Positions 18,204 through 26,458 of a stretch of 64,000 nucleotides of DNA are shown one piece after another; the first letter of the stretch is position 1, and every line of letters begins with the position of its first letter. A model generated the notes under the pieces. The model was not told the DNA's origin and searched no databases. It saw only the letters and a program-made list of their open reading frames with translations. The position numbers and the translations under genes were made by a program. The stretch covers positions 186,001 to 250,000 of the forward strand of contig NZ_BSNG01000004.1 of NCBI RefSeq assembly GCF_030159855.1. Direction: 5' to 3'. Source of the DNA: Devosia yakushimensis. GTDB lineage: Bacteria; Pseudomonadota; Alphaproteobacteria; Rhizobiales; Devosiaceae.

Positions 18204-19247
18204 TTAACGGAAATCGGACTTGCTGCCGGTGATAGGGGGCAGCGCACGGGAAATCTTGAACAATTCGACCAGCACATGGGCAAAGCCCCGCGCATCGTCG
18301 ATGGCTTTGTGGGTATGGGCGATATGGCCGTAAAACTCGGCCGGCAGCTTGCTCATGCCCCAATCAAGATAGGGCGCGCCGCGCAGGGTGCCGGCCATGG
18401 TATAAAGGCAGATGCCGCCGCCACGGAAAATCTGGCGCGTCTTGAACGGCCCGCTCAGCACGCGCGTCCCGGCAAATTCGTCCAGGTAATGGTCCATCCA
18501 CAGCCCGTCGAAAATCATCGGCGCCGCGACAAACACCTTTGGTCCCGGCAGGCTTTCCACCCAATCGGCAAAGCGCGGCATCACCAGAGCGGGCGCCTCG
18601 GCATTGGCCGTGGTTGCTTCCCACGCCTCGGGCTGGGTTGCCCACCAGGCCATGGTCTGTTCGTTCGTGGTCCGGTCCGGCCGTTGGGTCAGCTGCGCCT
18701 CGAATTCGCCATGCAGCGTGCCATCGGCCTCGATGGCGACCGAAGCAAAGCTCAGCATGGAATTATGCAGCGGCGTCGGCCCATCGCTCTCGATATCGGT
18801 GACGATGAAGATCGGGCTCGCCACCTGATTATAGAGCGCCCGCCCGGCCGCCAGCACTTCGATCAGCTTGAAGCGCTCGCAGACCACGTCCATCTCAGGC
18901 GAAAACCCGCCATTGCGCGTGAAATAGGCTTCATGCTCGGCGCGCCATTGCGCATAGGGGCCTTCGCCTTCAAGATCGGAAAAGCTGGGCTCGACGTGGT
19001 CAAAGCGCCTGATCTCAACCGACAGCGTCTCGATCACCGCCGCCGGCTCGCCTGCGCCATTGAGCACCACATCGCGCCGTCCCGCCACCGGCATGGCTTC
19101 CTTGCCCTGCTGATAATCGCGCAGCGCGCCGCAGGTCGCGGTCTTCTTGCCGGCCAGCACCAGGCCAAGCAATTGCTCGTTCAGCTCCGGCGAGTCGCCA
19201 AAGCTGAACGTGATGGCATCGGTATAGGGAGAGGGCAGATTGGCCAT
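18204..19247 (-). CDS. ASCH domain fused to DEDDh 3'-5' exonuclease, inside the pheST operon
   Basis: A 347-residue protein with two parts. Residues about 10-130 are an ASCH domain of the AGKKTATCGAL type, followed by VIETLSVEIRRF and EGEGPYAQWRAEH. Residues about 145-335 are a DnaQ/RNase T-like exonuclease: D151 and E153 in FIVTDIESDG (Exo I), D247 in PMIFDGLW (Exo II), and H313 plus D318 in HTHKAIDDAR (Exo III), so all five DEDDh residues appear present. It begins 5 bases after pheS and ends 12 before pheT, so it is co-translated with phenylalanyl-tRNA synthetase. ASCH domains bind RNA or modified nucleosides, so an RNA or tRNA substrate is plausible but unproven. Confidence 0.85.
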   Translation of the reverse strand: MANLPSPYTDAITFSFGDSPELNEQLLGLVLAGKKTATCGALRDYQQGKEAMPVAGRRDVVLNGAGEPAAVIETLSVEIRRFDHVEPSFSDLEGEGPYAQWRAEHEAYFTRNGGFSPEMDVVCERFKLIEVLAAGRALYNQVASPIFIVTDIESDGPTPLHNSMLSFASVAIEADGTLHGEFEAQLTQRPDRTTNEQTMAWWATQPEAWEATTANAEAPALVMPRFADWVESLPGPKVFVAAPMIFDGLWMDHYLDEFAGTRVLSGPFKTRQIFRGGGICLYTMAGTLRGAPYLDWGMSKLPAEFYGHIAHTHKAIDDARGFAHVLVELFKISRALPPITGSKSDFR

Positions 19248-19252
19248 TGGCT

Positions 19253-20383
19253 TTAGCTGCTCAGCCCCCCGAACAGCGTCGGCAGGTCGAGCGGGCGGAA
19301 GCCGTAATGATTGAGCCAGCGTTGGTCGGCATCAAAGAAGGCGCGCAGATCGGGCATGCCATATTTCAGCATGGCGATACGGTCGATCCCCATGCCCCAG
19401 GCAAAGCCCTGATAGACATCGGGGTCGAGCCCGGCATTACGGATGACATTGGGATGCACCATGCCGCAGCCCAGGATTTCGAGCCAATCGCTGCCTTCGC
19501 CGATCTTGACCTCATTGCCCGAGCGGTCGCATTGCACGTCCACTTCCATTGAGGGCTCGGTGAAGGGGAAGAAGCTCGGCCGGAAGCGCAGCGTCACATT
19601 GGGCACTTCGAAATAGGCCTTGAGGAATTCCTCCAGCACCCAGCGCAGCTGGCCGATATGGCTCGACTTGTCGATCACCAGCCCCTCGACCTGATGGAAC
19701 ATGGGCGTATGGGTCTGGTCTGAGTCATTGCGATAGGTGCGGCCAGGCATCACCACGCGGATCGGCGGATCCATCGGCGGCGTCAGATAGCTGGCGGCCG
19801 GCTTTTCATTGGTCTTCTGCATCACCCGCATCTGCACGGGCGAGGTATGGGTGCGCAGCACTTTTTTGACGCCATCGGCGCCCGGCTTCATGAAGAATGT
19901 GTCGTGCATTTCCCGGGCCGGATGGCCTTCGGGGAAATTGAGCGCGGTGAAGTTGAAATAATCGGTCTCGATATCGGGCCCTTCGGCGATCGAGAAACCC
20001 ATGTCGGAAAAGATCGCGGTGATCTCGTCAATGGTCTGGCTGATCGGGTGAATGCGCCCACGCGCCGTCGGCGCCGGTTGCAGGGGCAGGGTGATATCGA
20101 CCGTCTCGGCCTTGAGCCTGATATCGAGTGCCGCCGCCTTGAGGGCTGCGCTCTTGGCCTCGATCAGCCCGGCAATTTCCTGCTTGAGCCCATTAATGGC
20201 CGGGCCGGCGCTCTTGCGGTCTTCCGGCGCCATGCTGCCCAGCGAGGCCAGCAGCGCCGAGACGCTGCCTTTCTTGCCGAGAGCCGCGACGCGCACGCTG
20301 TCCAGCGCCGCCTCATCGCCGGCATTGGCAATGGCGGCCGAAAGTTCGGTGCGGAGGGTATCGATCTGGCTATCGAGGGACAT
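19253..20383 (-). CDS. pheS: phenylalanine-tRNA ligase alpha subunit
   Basis: A 376-residue class II synthetase catalytic subunit. The N-terminal coiled coil is followed by the motif 2 region in TSPVQMRVM and GRTYRNDSDQTHTPMFHQVEGLVID, and motif 3 in GFAWGMGIDRIAMLKYGMPDLR. It activates phenylalanine and aminoacylates tRNA-Phe with PheT. GGAAG lies 7 bases before the ATG. The rplT terminator lies just upstream, so the pheS operon needs its own promoter or read-through. No phenylalanine-rich leader peptide was seen. Confidence 0.98.
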   Translation of the reverse strand: MSLDSQIDTLRTELSAAIANAGDEAALDSVRVAALGKKGSVSALLASLGSMAPEDRKSAGPAINGLKQEIAGLIEAKSAALKAAALDIRLKAETVDITLPLQPAPTARGRIHPISQTIDEITAIFSDMGFSIAEGPDIETDYFNFTALNFPEGHPAREMHDTFFMKPGADGVKKVLRTHTSPVQMRVMQKTNEKPAASYLTPPMDPPIRVVMPGRTYRNDSDQTHTPMFHQVEGLVIDKSSHIGQLRWVLEEFLKAYFEVPNVTLRFRPSFFPFTEPSMEVDVQCDRSGNEVKIGEGSDWLEILGCGMVHPNVIRNAGLDPDVYQGFAWGMGIDRIAMLKYGMPDLRAFFDADQRWLNHYGFRPLDLPTLFGGLSS

Positions 20384-20417
20384 CTAAAGGCTTCCAAATG
20401 AACTGCGGGCGTTAGAC

Positions 20418-20464
20418 CAAAACAAAACGCCTCGCGCCAGCCCTTTCGGGATAGCGCAAGGCGT
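20418..20464 (-). terminator. terminator between rplT and pheS
   Basis: On the minus strand ACGCCTTGCGC (20464-20454) pairs with GCGCGAGGCGT (20437-20427) with one G-U pair. A short CCGAAAGG inner hairpin and TTTTGTTTTGG downstream complete a good intrinsic terminator after rplT. Confidence 0.85.
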
Positions 20465-20492
20465 CAATTTGGGCCTCAGCGTAAGCGAGGTA

Positions 20493-20894
20493 TTAGGCGG
20501 AGACGCGCTCGTGGGTCGTCTTTTCGACGCCTTCGAGATACGCCAGAGCTGCCTTGGCCTTTGCGACCAGCACGCCGAACGCTTCAGGCTGGGTGATCGC
20601 CAGATCGCTCAGCACCTTGCGGTCGACGGCAACCTCAGCCTTGCTGAGGCCGTCGATAAATCGGCCATAGGTCAGGCCGTGATCGCGCACGGCGGCATTG
20701 ATGCGCTGGATCCACAGCGCGCGGAAATTGCGCTTCTTGACGCGACGATCGCGATACGCGTACTGGCCGGCCTTTTCGACGGCCTGCTTGGCGATACGGA
20801 TCGTAGACTTGCGGCGGCCATAATAGCCCTCCGCTGCCTTCAAAACTTTTTTGTGGCGGGCGTGGTTGGTAACGCCTCTTTTAACGCGTGACAT
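20493..20894 (-). CDS. rplT: 50S ribosomal protein L20
   Basis: A 133-residue basic ribosomal protein starting MSRVKRGVTNHARHKKVLKAA, with GYYGRRKSTIRIAKQAVEKA and RRVKKRNFRALWIQRINAA as family hallmarks. The C terminus is longer than the 118-residue enteric protein, as is usual in alphaproteobacteria. It binds 23S rRNA early in 50S assembly. It follows rpmI after 23 bases. AAGGA lies about 9 bases before the ATG. Confidence 0.98.
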   Translation of the reverse strand: MSRVKRGVTNHARHKKVLKAAEGYYGRRKSTIRIAKQAVEKAGQYAYRDRRVKKRNFRALWIQRINAAVRDHGLTYGRFIDGLSKAEVAVDRKVLSDLAITQPEAFGVLVAKAKAALAYLEGVEKTTHERVSA

Positions 20895-20917
20895 GTGTCA
20901 GCTTCCTTTTCAGCGTT

Positions 20918-21118
20918 TTAGCGGTTGTACGGCATGTACCACTTGACCAGACCCTCGTCGCCCTTGCTGAGGATCTTGGTGCCGCGGTTGGTGCGGATGT
21001 ACTTTGCGTTGTGGTTGATCAAACGGTGGCGCTTGCCTGCGACACCAGCCTTGACACGACCGGTCGCTGTGAAACTGAAACGCTTTTTCGCGCCAGATTT
21101 CGTCTTCATCTTGGGCAT
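20918..21118 (-). CDS. rpmI: 50S ribosomal protein L35
   Basis: A 66-residue basic protein, MPKMKTKSGAKKRFSFTATG, ending in LVKWYMPYNR, which is the full family length. It is first in the rpmI-rplT pair. infC, which precedes this pair in many bacteria, is absent here, as in other Rhizobiales. AGGA lies before the ATG. A good sigma70-type promoter is placed about 100 bases upstream at 21216-21244. Confidence 0.98.
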   Translation of the reverse strand: MPKMKTKSGAKKRFSFTATGRVKAGVAGKRHRLINHNAKYIRTNRGTKILSKGDEGLVKWYMPYNR

Positions 21119-21215
21119 TTTGCGGGTCCTTTAGAGTATTTGGATGGATTGGGGCCCATCGCATTCAAGAACCGCCACGGCATGCCTGTTGGCCGGGCGG
21201 TCCGGAGAAGTGGGC

Positions 21216-21244
21216 TCTATAGGGGCAAAGCTGCCCCAAGGCAA
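21216..21244 (-). promoter_or_regulatory. predicted housekeeping promoter of rpmI-rplT
   Basis: On the minus strand a -35 TTGCCT (21244-21239) and a -10 TATAGA (21221-21216) are separated by 17 bases. The spacer holds the dyad GGGGCAGCTTTGCCCC. Transcription would start near 21209, leaving a leader of about 90 bases before rpmI, enough for L20-type autoregulation. The rest of the 296-bp gap shows no gene. Confidence 0.6.
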
Positions 21245-21414
21245 GGCCCACTGTGCCGCCGGGTTCCATTCCTTCGCATTAGTGCGTCCAAACACCGCGT
21301 TCACGCGCCAGTGTTCAGAAAATCGCACCTATCGTTGAAACTTTTTGGTCCGCCCAAGCGTAATTCCTTCCGACTTCCAGACGACGTGCCTAAATCTAAC
21401 CAAAGGATTTTATT

Positions 21415-21729
21415 ATGAAAATGTTCAAGATCATTGCCATTTCGACCGTGCTTATCGCCGGCGCTGGCGCAGCTTCTGCCAGCCCGTTCAACGCCAATGG
21501 CGGCTATACCGCGCTCAATGCCATCGGCACGGCCCAGTTCGCCAATGTGCAGAAGGTCAATGCCGGGGAGGCCTCCAGCCTCAAGTTCGACACTGATACT
21601 GCCGCGCTGCAGAGCCGCCTGAGCAATAATGCCCAGCTGACCCGCGCCATTGAAGCGCAGGGCTATAGCGTGAGCGATATTGTGGGCATCGATGGCACCT
21701 CGGCCAATCTGACACTCTACGCGCTGTAA
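21415..21729 (+). CDS. small secreted protein of unknown function
   Basis: A 104-residue protein. Residues 1-22 are a typical signal peptide (lysines at 2 and 5, hydrophobic IIAISTVLIAGAG, ASA cleavage site at 20-22), leaving a mature domain of about 82 residues, rich in Asn, Ala and Thr, without cysteine. I recognise no family. It has a good ribosome site (AAAGGA) and its own strong terminator, so it looks like a single-gene transcript. The product is probably periplasmic or secreted. Confidence 0.75.
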   Translation: MKMFKIIAISTVLIAGAGAASASPFNANGGYTALNAIGTAQFANVQKVNAGEASSLKFDTDTAALQSRLSNNAQLTRAIEAQGYSVSDIVGIDGTSANLTLYAL

Positions 21730-21742
21730 TTGCTTGGCGGGC

Positions 21743-21780
21743 AAATAAAGGGCGGCTCCATTCGGGGCCGCCCTTTATTT
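21743..21780. terminator. bidirectional terminator
   Basis: A perfect 14-bp stem, AAATAAAGGGCGGC (21743-21756) with GCCGCCCTTTATTT (21767-21780), has a 10-base loop. A- and T-rich ends on both sides let it serve both the secreted-protein gene and the converging MFS gene. Confidence 0.92.
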
Positions 21781-21785
21781 TGCCT

Positions 21786-23306
21786 TTAGTGCTGCCTGGC
21801 AACCACGGCGGCAGGCTCGCGATAATTGCGCAGCGCGATCAGTACCGCGATGGCCAGGATGCCGATAAGGCTGGCCGCGGTCAGCAGCACCGTGCCATGG
21901 GCGCTGGAAAAGGCTTGCCGTGCCGCCGCTTCCAGCGCCAACCCTTCGGCGCCGCCCAGGCCCTGGGCCGCCACCATGGCCTCTCCGATCGAATGCAGTG
22001 CCCCTTCGGGCACCTGTCCGGCAAGGGTCTGTGGCACGATCATGCCCGCACCATAGCTGGCCGCCAGCAGCACGCCGAAAAAGGTAATCCCCAGGCCCGC
22101 ACCCAGCTCATAGCCGGTAGCCTCGAGCGAGCCTGCGGCGCCCGCCTTTTCAGCCGGCGCACTGCCCATAATGGCGATGGACGAAGCGGTGAGCCCGATG
22201 CTGAGCGAAAGGCCCAGCAGCACCATGCACACAATCACGCCCAGGCCCGGCTGGTGGAAATCGCTGACGCCCAGCCCTGCTAGCGCGGCTGCCGAGACCA
22301 CCAGCGACGCCACCGCCACCAGCCGCAGGCCCAGCAGATTGGTGAGATATCCCGCCAGCGGTCCGCCCAGCGCCGAGGCCACTACCAGCGGCAGCATGAA
22401 CAGTCCGGCTTCCAGGGGAGACTTACCCACCACGAATTGCAGCTCCTGGGCAATTGTCAGTTCCACGCCCGCCAGCGAGCCGGACACGACCAGCGCGATG
22501 ATCATGCCCATGGAAATGGCCGGCCGGGCAAAGAGAGCGAGATCGAGCATGGGCGAAGCGGCGGTCAATTGCTGGCGCGCAAACCAGGCCAATAGGCTCA
22601 ACCCCATGACGAGCGTCGCCCCGGTCACCAGCGGTGAAGACCCCGTTTTGAAGCCCGATTTGACCGCATAGACCGTGGCGATCAGCCCGCCGATCAGGAT
22701 CAGCGCCTGTCCGATGGTCCAATTGCCGCCACCCTGCGGCTTGCGCTTGGGCACGGCGAAATAGGCCAGCGGCCACACCACCAGCATGATCGGCACATTA
22801 ACCAGAAAGACCGAACCCCACCAGAAATGCTCGAGCAGGATACCGCCGGCCAGCGGCCCCAGAGCCGCGCCGGCCGAGCCCACCGTGCCCCACAGGCCCA
22901 GCGCGATGGCGCGTTCGCGATCGTCCTCGAAGGTCTGCCGGATAATGGCGAGAATGGAGGGCATGACCATGGAGGCGCCCAGGGCCAGCAGCACGCGGGC
23001 GCCGATCAACAGCATCGCGCTCGGCGCAAAGGCGGCCAGCACCGAGGCGACAACGAAGATCGCCAGCCCCACCAGCATCATGCGGCGATAGCCCAGCCGG
23101 TCGGCCAGCGTGCCCATCGGCACCAATAGACCCGCCATCATCAGCGGATAGATATCGATGATCCACAAGATTTCCGTGCCGCTGGCGCCCAGGGCGAGCG
23201 TGAGCGAGGGCACGGCGATATGCAGGATCGTCATGTCGACCACGATAGGGACGAAGGCCAGCATGACGGCGACCAGGGTGAGCCAGCGATTGGCGGACCA
23301 AGACAT
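21786..23306 (-). CDS. MFS drug exporter, DHA2 family (14 TM)
   Basis: A 506-residue inner-membrane proton antiporter of the DHA2/SmvA type. Hydrophobic segments run the whole length and fit 14 helices. Motif A-like GTLADRLGYRRMMLVG lies between TM2 and TM3, and motif C-like ALGPLAGGILLEHF in TM5. The start MSWSANRWLTL (23306) has AAAGAGG 6 bases upstream; longer starts run into the regulatory region. Known relatives export quaternary ammonium compounds and dyes. The divergent TetR gene and the palindrome between them suggest substrate-induced derepression. Confidence 0.9.
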   Translation of the reverse strand: MSWSANRWLTLVAVMLAFVPIVVDMTILHIAVPSLTLALGASGTEILWIIDIYPLMMAGLLVPMGTLADRLGYRRMMLVGLAIFVVASVLAAFAPSAMLLIGARVLLALGASMVMPSILAIIRQTFEDDRERAIALGLWGTVGSAGAALGPLAGGILLEHFWWGSVFLVNVPIMLVVWPLAYFAVPKRKPQGGGNWTIGQALILIGGLIATVYAVKSGFKTGSSPLVTGATLVMGLSLLAWFARQQLTAASPMLDLALFARPAISMGMIIALVVSGSLAGVELTIAQELQFVVGKSPLEAGLFMLPLVVASALGGPLAGYLTNLLGLRLVAVASLVVSAAALAGLGVSDFHQPGLGVIVCMVLLGLSLSIGLTASSIAIMGSAPAEKAGAAGSLEATGYELGAGLGITFFGVLLAASYGAGMIVPQTLAGQVPEGALHSIGEAMVAAQGLGGAEGLALEAAARQAFSSAHGTVLLTAASLIGILAIAVLIALRNYREPAAVVARQH

Positions 23307-23364
23307 CGAAAACCTCTTTGCGCTAGGCGCGAATTCCATTGTTATAGGACAGCGCACCATATAT

Positions 23365-23380
23365 ATCCGTCCAGACGGTT
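23365..23380. promoter_or_regulatory. probable TetR operator between MFS exporter and its regulator
   Basis: CCGTC (23367-23371) and GACGG (23374-23378) form a dyad around CA. It lies midway in the 121-bp divergent gap, where it could control both genes. CCGTC-N2-GACGG palindromes are common beside TetR/DHA2 pairs. Confidence 0.6.
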
Positions 23381-23427
23381 TGAAAAGAGGGAAGTGTTTT
23401 GAAAGGTAAGTGTTTGAGAGGCAGGTC

Positions 23428-23970
23428 ATGGGCCGACGTCAGACGATAGATCGCGGTGCGCTGCTTGATGCGGCCGAACATGTAGTCTTGCGCGATGGCC
23501 CCGCCCATCTGACCATCGACGCGGTGGCGGCCGAGGCCGGGGTCAGCAAGGGCGGGGTGCTTTATGCCTTCGCCACCAAGGACATTCTGATCGACGCCAT
23601 GCTAGCCCGCGTCGTGGCCGAGTATGACGAATTGGCCGAAGCCTTTCTCGCCAAGGCGCCGGACCATTCCGAACGCCATATCCTGGCCCATGTGCAGGCC
23701 AGCGCGGGCGCCGATCCTGCCAGGGGCAGCCGCGCCGCTGCCCTCATGGCCAGCTTCATCCGCTCACCCCAATTCCGCAAGGAAACCATCGACTATTACC
23801 GGGGCCTCTTCGCCCATATCGATCCCGCAACCGAACGCGGCCGTCGCGCCCGCCTCGCCCTGCTGGCCGCCGAAGGCGCCTTCGCCCTGCGCGGCTTCGG
23901 TCTCCACCCTTTTACCGATGCAGACTGGCAGGCTATTCACGATGATATTATTGCGGTGTTGTTGAGCTGA
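23428..23970 (+). CDS. TetR/AcrR family transcriptional regulator
   Basis: A 180-residue repressor. The N-terminal helix-turn-helix is at about 25-60 (LTIDAVAAEAGVSKGGVLYAFATKDILI); the C-terminal ligand and dimer domain follows. The ATG 23428 has GAGAGG 6 bases upstream and is preferred over GTG 23410. It is divergent from the DHA2 exporter and probably represses it and itself through the CCGTC-N2-GACGG dyad. The inducer is unknown. Confidence 0.9.
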   Translation: MGRRQTIDRGALLDAAEHVVLRDGPAHLTIDAVAAEAGVSKGGVLYAFATKDILIDAMLARVVAEYDELAEAFLAKAPDHSERHILAHVQASAGADPARGSRAAALMASFIRSPQFRKETIDYYRGLFAHIDPATERGRRARLALLAAEGAFALRGFGLHPFTDADWQAIHDDIIAVLLS

Positions 23971-23990
23971 GGGGTTTTTTGGCAAGCGGA

Positions 23991-24106
23991 TACCCCCTCC
24001 TAGCCTCCCCCTGATAGGGGGAGGGACCGCCTTGTGGTTGGAGCTGGATCGAGCCTCAAGAGTGGAGAGATCCCTTCCCCTATCAGGGGGAGGCTAGGAG
24101 GGGGTA
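23991..24106. repeat. 116-bp palindrome with 36-bp arms
   Basis: The arm 23991-24026 begins TACCCCCTCCTAGCCTCCCC. The arm 24071-24106 is its reverse complement with a single mismatch, and a 44-base loop separates them. Each arm also folds on itself (CCTCCCCCTGATAGGGGGAGG). It lies between the converging TetR and chemoreceptor genes. It is related in design to family A but carries TGATAGGGG where family A has TTGAGGGG. Confidence 0.85.
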
Positions 24107-24126
24107 CTCCGATCTAACGGCCCCCC

Positions 24127-26316
24127 TTACGCCACCAGCCTTGCCACCCCACGCCGCGTAAACGCCCCCACAATCCGATCCAGTTCGCTCGCCTGGGCCT
24201 GGGTCTGTTCGATCGCCGCATTGGTTTCTTCCACCAGCGCGGCATTGTGCTGCACCACTTCGTCCATCTGGCGCATGGCCATGCCGACCGTCTCTACCGC
24301 CCCCGCCTGGCTGCGGCTCGATTGGGCAATGGCCTGCATATGTCCATTGTCCTTGTCCACGGCGAGCAGGATCGTATTGAGCGTGCGCGCCGCTTCCTCG
24401 ACCAGCTTGGAGCCCGCCGCGACCGCTTCGGCCGATTGCCCCGTCAGCGCCTTGATATCGGCCGAAGCCGCCGCCGCCGATTGCGCCAGCCGCCGCACCT
24501 CCACGGCCACCACGGCAAAGCCGCGCCCCGCTTCCCCGGCCCGCGCCGCTTCCACCGAGGCATTGAGCGCCAAGAGGTTCGTTTGGAAGGCAATGTCCTC
24601 GATTACCCCCGTCACATTGGAAATCTTGCCCGAGGCCTGGGTAATGCCTGCCATGGCCTCGGTCACCCGGGCCATCACCACCCCGCCGTTCCGCGCCAGC
24701 GCCGCCGAAGCCCGCGTACTGGCCGCTGCCTGTTCGGCCTGACCCGTATTGACGACGATATCGTCCGATAGCGCCCGCACGGCCTGGCTCGTAGTCTCGA
24801 TAGCAGCGATCTGCCGCCCCGTGCGGGCCGAAAGATCATTGGCCCCGGCCAGGATTTCGTCGGTGGCGCGGCGCAGCGCTGTCGACGCCGCCCCGATCCG
24901 ATTCATGGTTTCCGCCATGGTCCGGGCCAGGGCATTGGTATCGGCCTTGAGCTGGCCGAAGGCCCCGGCATAATCGCCTTCGACCCGTCCGCCCAGCTCC
25001 CCGCGCGCCAGCGCCGAGAGCACCGATCCGGTCTCGTCCAGCCCCCGTACGACCGTGGCCACCAGCCGGTCAAGGCTGCGGGCAAAGCCATTGAGCTCAT
25101 CAAGCCCGTAGTCGGAAGCCAGCCGCCGCCCGAAATCGCCTTCGCTCGCGGCCGTTACTACCGCTTCGACATCCCGCTGCAGCGCTGCGCGCAATTGCGC
25201 GGTTTCGAAGGCCTGGTCCATATCGGCCTCGCGGCGGGCCTGTGCCGCACGCACTTCCAGCCCATTGGCACCGAACACTTCGAGCGCCCGAGCGATCTGG
25301 CCCAGCTCGTTGCGTTGCCCGGCCTGTGGCAGTGTCACGGCGAAATCGCCCTCAACCATGCGGCCCATGGCCACCGACAGCGCCTTGATCGAGCCCGACA
25401 GCCAGCGGGCAATGACCATGGCCAAGGCCACACCCGCCACCAGCGTCACCAGCCCCGCGACCAGCGCGCCCAGGCTGATGGCCCCAGCCTGGCGGTCGGC
25501 ATCGGCTTCCAGCATGGTCTGTTCCCGTGCCGTAGCTGTCGCCAATTCGCCCAGTGAAGCGGCAATGCTGGCATCGATCGCCGCGGCGTCCTGCGCCAGC
25601 GTCTCGCGCTCCAGCATGCGGGCATGCACCTGCCCGATCATGCCGGCATAATCGGCAAGCTGGCCCATGACGGCGTCGACCGCCTCGAGGTCACTGGTCT
25701 TGAAGAACGTGCCACGCAATGCGGTAAGGGTCGCCTGGGCCTGCCCGGCGCGCTCGGTCACCGCCGCAAGGCCTTCGCCCGCCGGATCGGCCAGCAGAGC
25801 GTCCACCATCAGCCGCAATTCCAGCGCCTGCTGCATGGCCAGACCCGAGATCGCTGCCGCCTTGGCATTGAGGCTGCTCGATTCGGCTCCCTGGGCGATC
25901 AGGCGGCCCAACGTATCGGTGGTGGTAAGGCCGCTCTGCTCCATGGCCGCGCTCAGCCCGGCAATATCGGCATCATGCGCCACCATGGCGTCGACAATGC
26001 CGCTATAGGCGCCCAATTGTTCCTTGATCGCGTTGTCGTGGCTTTCCAGCGCTGCAAGCAGGCTCTTCGCCCGGTCGGCATCGGCTGCTGCATGGTTGAG
26101 CTGGTAGCGCGAAAAGGCCAGCCGCGCCTCCGATAGCCCGCTGGTCAGTTGAGCGACGGCGCCGGCATCCTGGGCCGCCTGCCGGTATTGCCCGAATGTC
26201 GCCCCGCTCAGTTGCACGCCCCCGATGGCGATGGCCATCAGCAATGCCATCAATCCGATCAGCGCGCCGAAGGCCGCATAGATGCGCCCGGCAACCGAAA
26301 GTCGCGAAAATCCCAT
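24127..26316 (-). CDS. methyl-accepting chemotaxis protein
   Basis: A 729-residue transducer. TM1 is at about 10-33, then comes a periplasmic helical sensor domain of about 240 residues, TM2 at about 278-302, a HAMP domain, a second HAMP-like stretch (LARGELGGRVEGDYAGAFG), and the cytoplasmic signalling domain with the conserved tip IEDIAFQTNLLALNASVEAA and GRGFAVVAVEVRRLAQ. It relays a periplasmic signal to CheA/CheW. No che genes lie nearby, so it is an orphan receptor. No ligand can be assigned. It lacks a C-terminal CheR-tethering pentapeptide. Confidence 0.94.
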   Translation of the reverse strand: MGFSRLSVAGRIYAAFGALIGLMALLMAIAIGGVQLSGATFGQYRQAAQDAGAVAQLTSGLSEARLAFSRYQLNHAAADADRAKSLLAALESHDNAIKEQLGAYSGIVDAMVAHDADIAGLSAAMEQSGLTTTDTLGRLIAQGAESSSLNAKAAAISGLAMQQALELRLMVDALLADPAGEGLAAVTERAGQAQATLTALRGTFFKTSDLEAVDAVMGQLADYAGMIGQVHARMLERETLAQDAAAIDASIAASLGELATATAREQTMLEADADRQAGAISLGALVAGLVTLVAGVALAMVIARWLSGSIKALSVAMGRMVEGDFAVTLPQAGQRNELGQIARALEVFGANGLEVRAAQARREADMDQAFETAQLRAALQRDVEAVVTAASEGDFGRRLASDYGLDELNGFARSLDRLVATVVRGLDETGSVLSALARGELGGRVEGDYAGAFGQLKADTNALARTMAETMNRIGAASTALRRATDEILAGANDLSARTGRQIAAIETTSQAVRALSDDIVVNTGQAEQAAASTRASAALARNGGVVMARVTEAMAGITQASGKISNVTGVIEDIAFQTNLLALNASVEAARAGEAGRGFAVVAVEVRRLAQSAAAASADIKALTGQSAEAVAAGSKLVEEAARTLNTILLAVDKDNGHMQAIAQSSRSQAGAVETVGMAMRQMDEVVQHNAALVEETNAAIEQTQAQASELDRIVGAFTRRGVARLVA

Positions 26317-26398
26317 TATCGAGCCCCAGCAAAGCTTTCTCGTCCGCTCTGCCCCTATCGGCCAGGGGTTAAGCCTTTGAGAATGCTTTCGTCATGCC

Positions 26399-26458
26399 AA
26401 TTTCACAAAGCCGGGCAAGGCCCGGCCGGCCCGGGGCAGGGCGCCGGATTATGAAATT
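26399..26458. promoter_or_regulatory. GC-rich hairpin between glycosyltransferase and chemoreceptor
   Basis: AATTTCA (26399-26405) and TGAAATT (26452-26458) bracket a GC-rich interior (CCGGGC, GGCCCGG, CCCGGGG) that can fold several ways. It overlaps the glycosyltransferase stop codon. It may be a weak terminator; there is no clear T-run. Confidence 0.4.

Noticed and set aside
20384..20492. phenylalanine attenuator leader before pheS
   Set aside because: The gap holds only the rplT terminator; there is no short leader frame with Phe codons.
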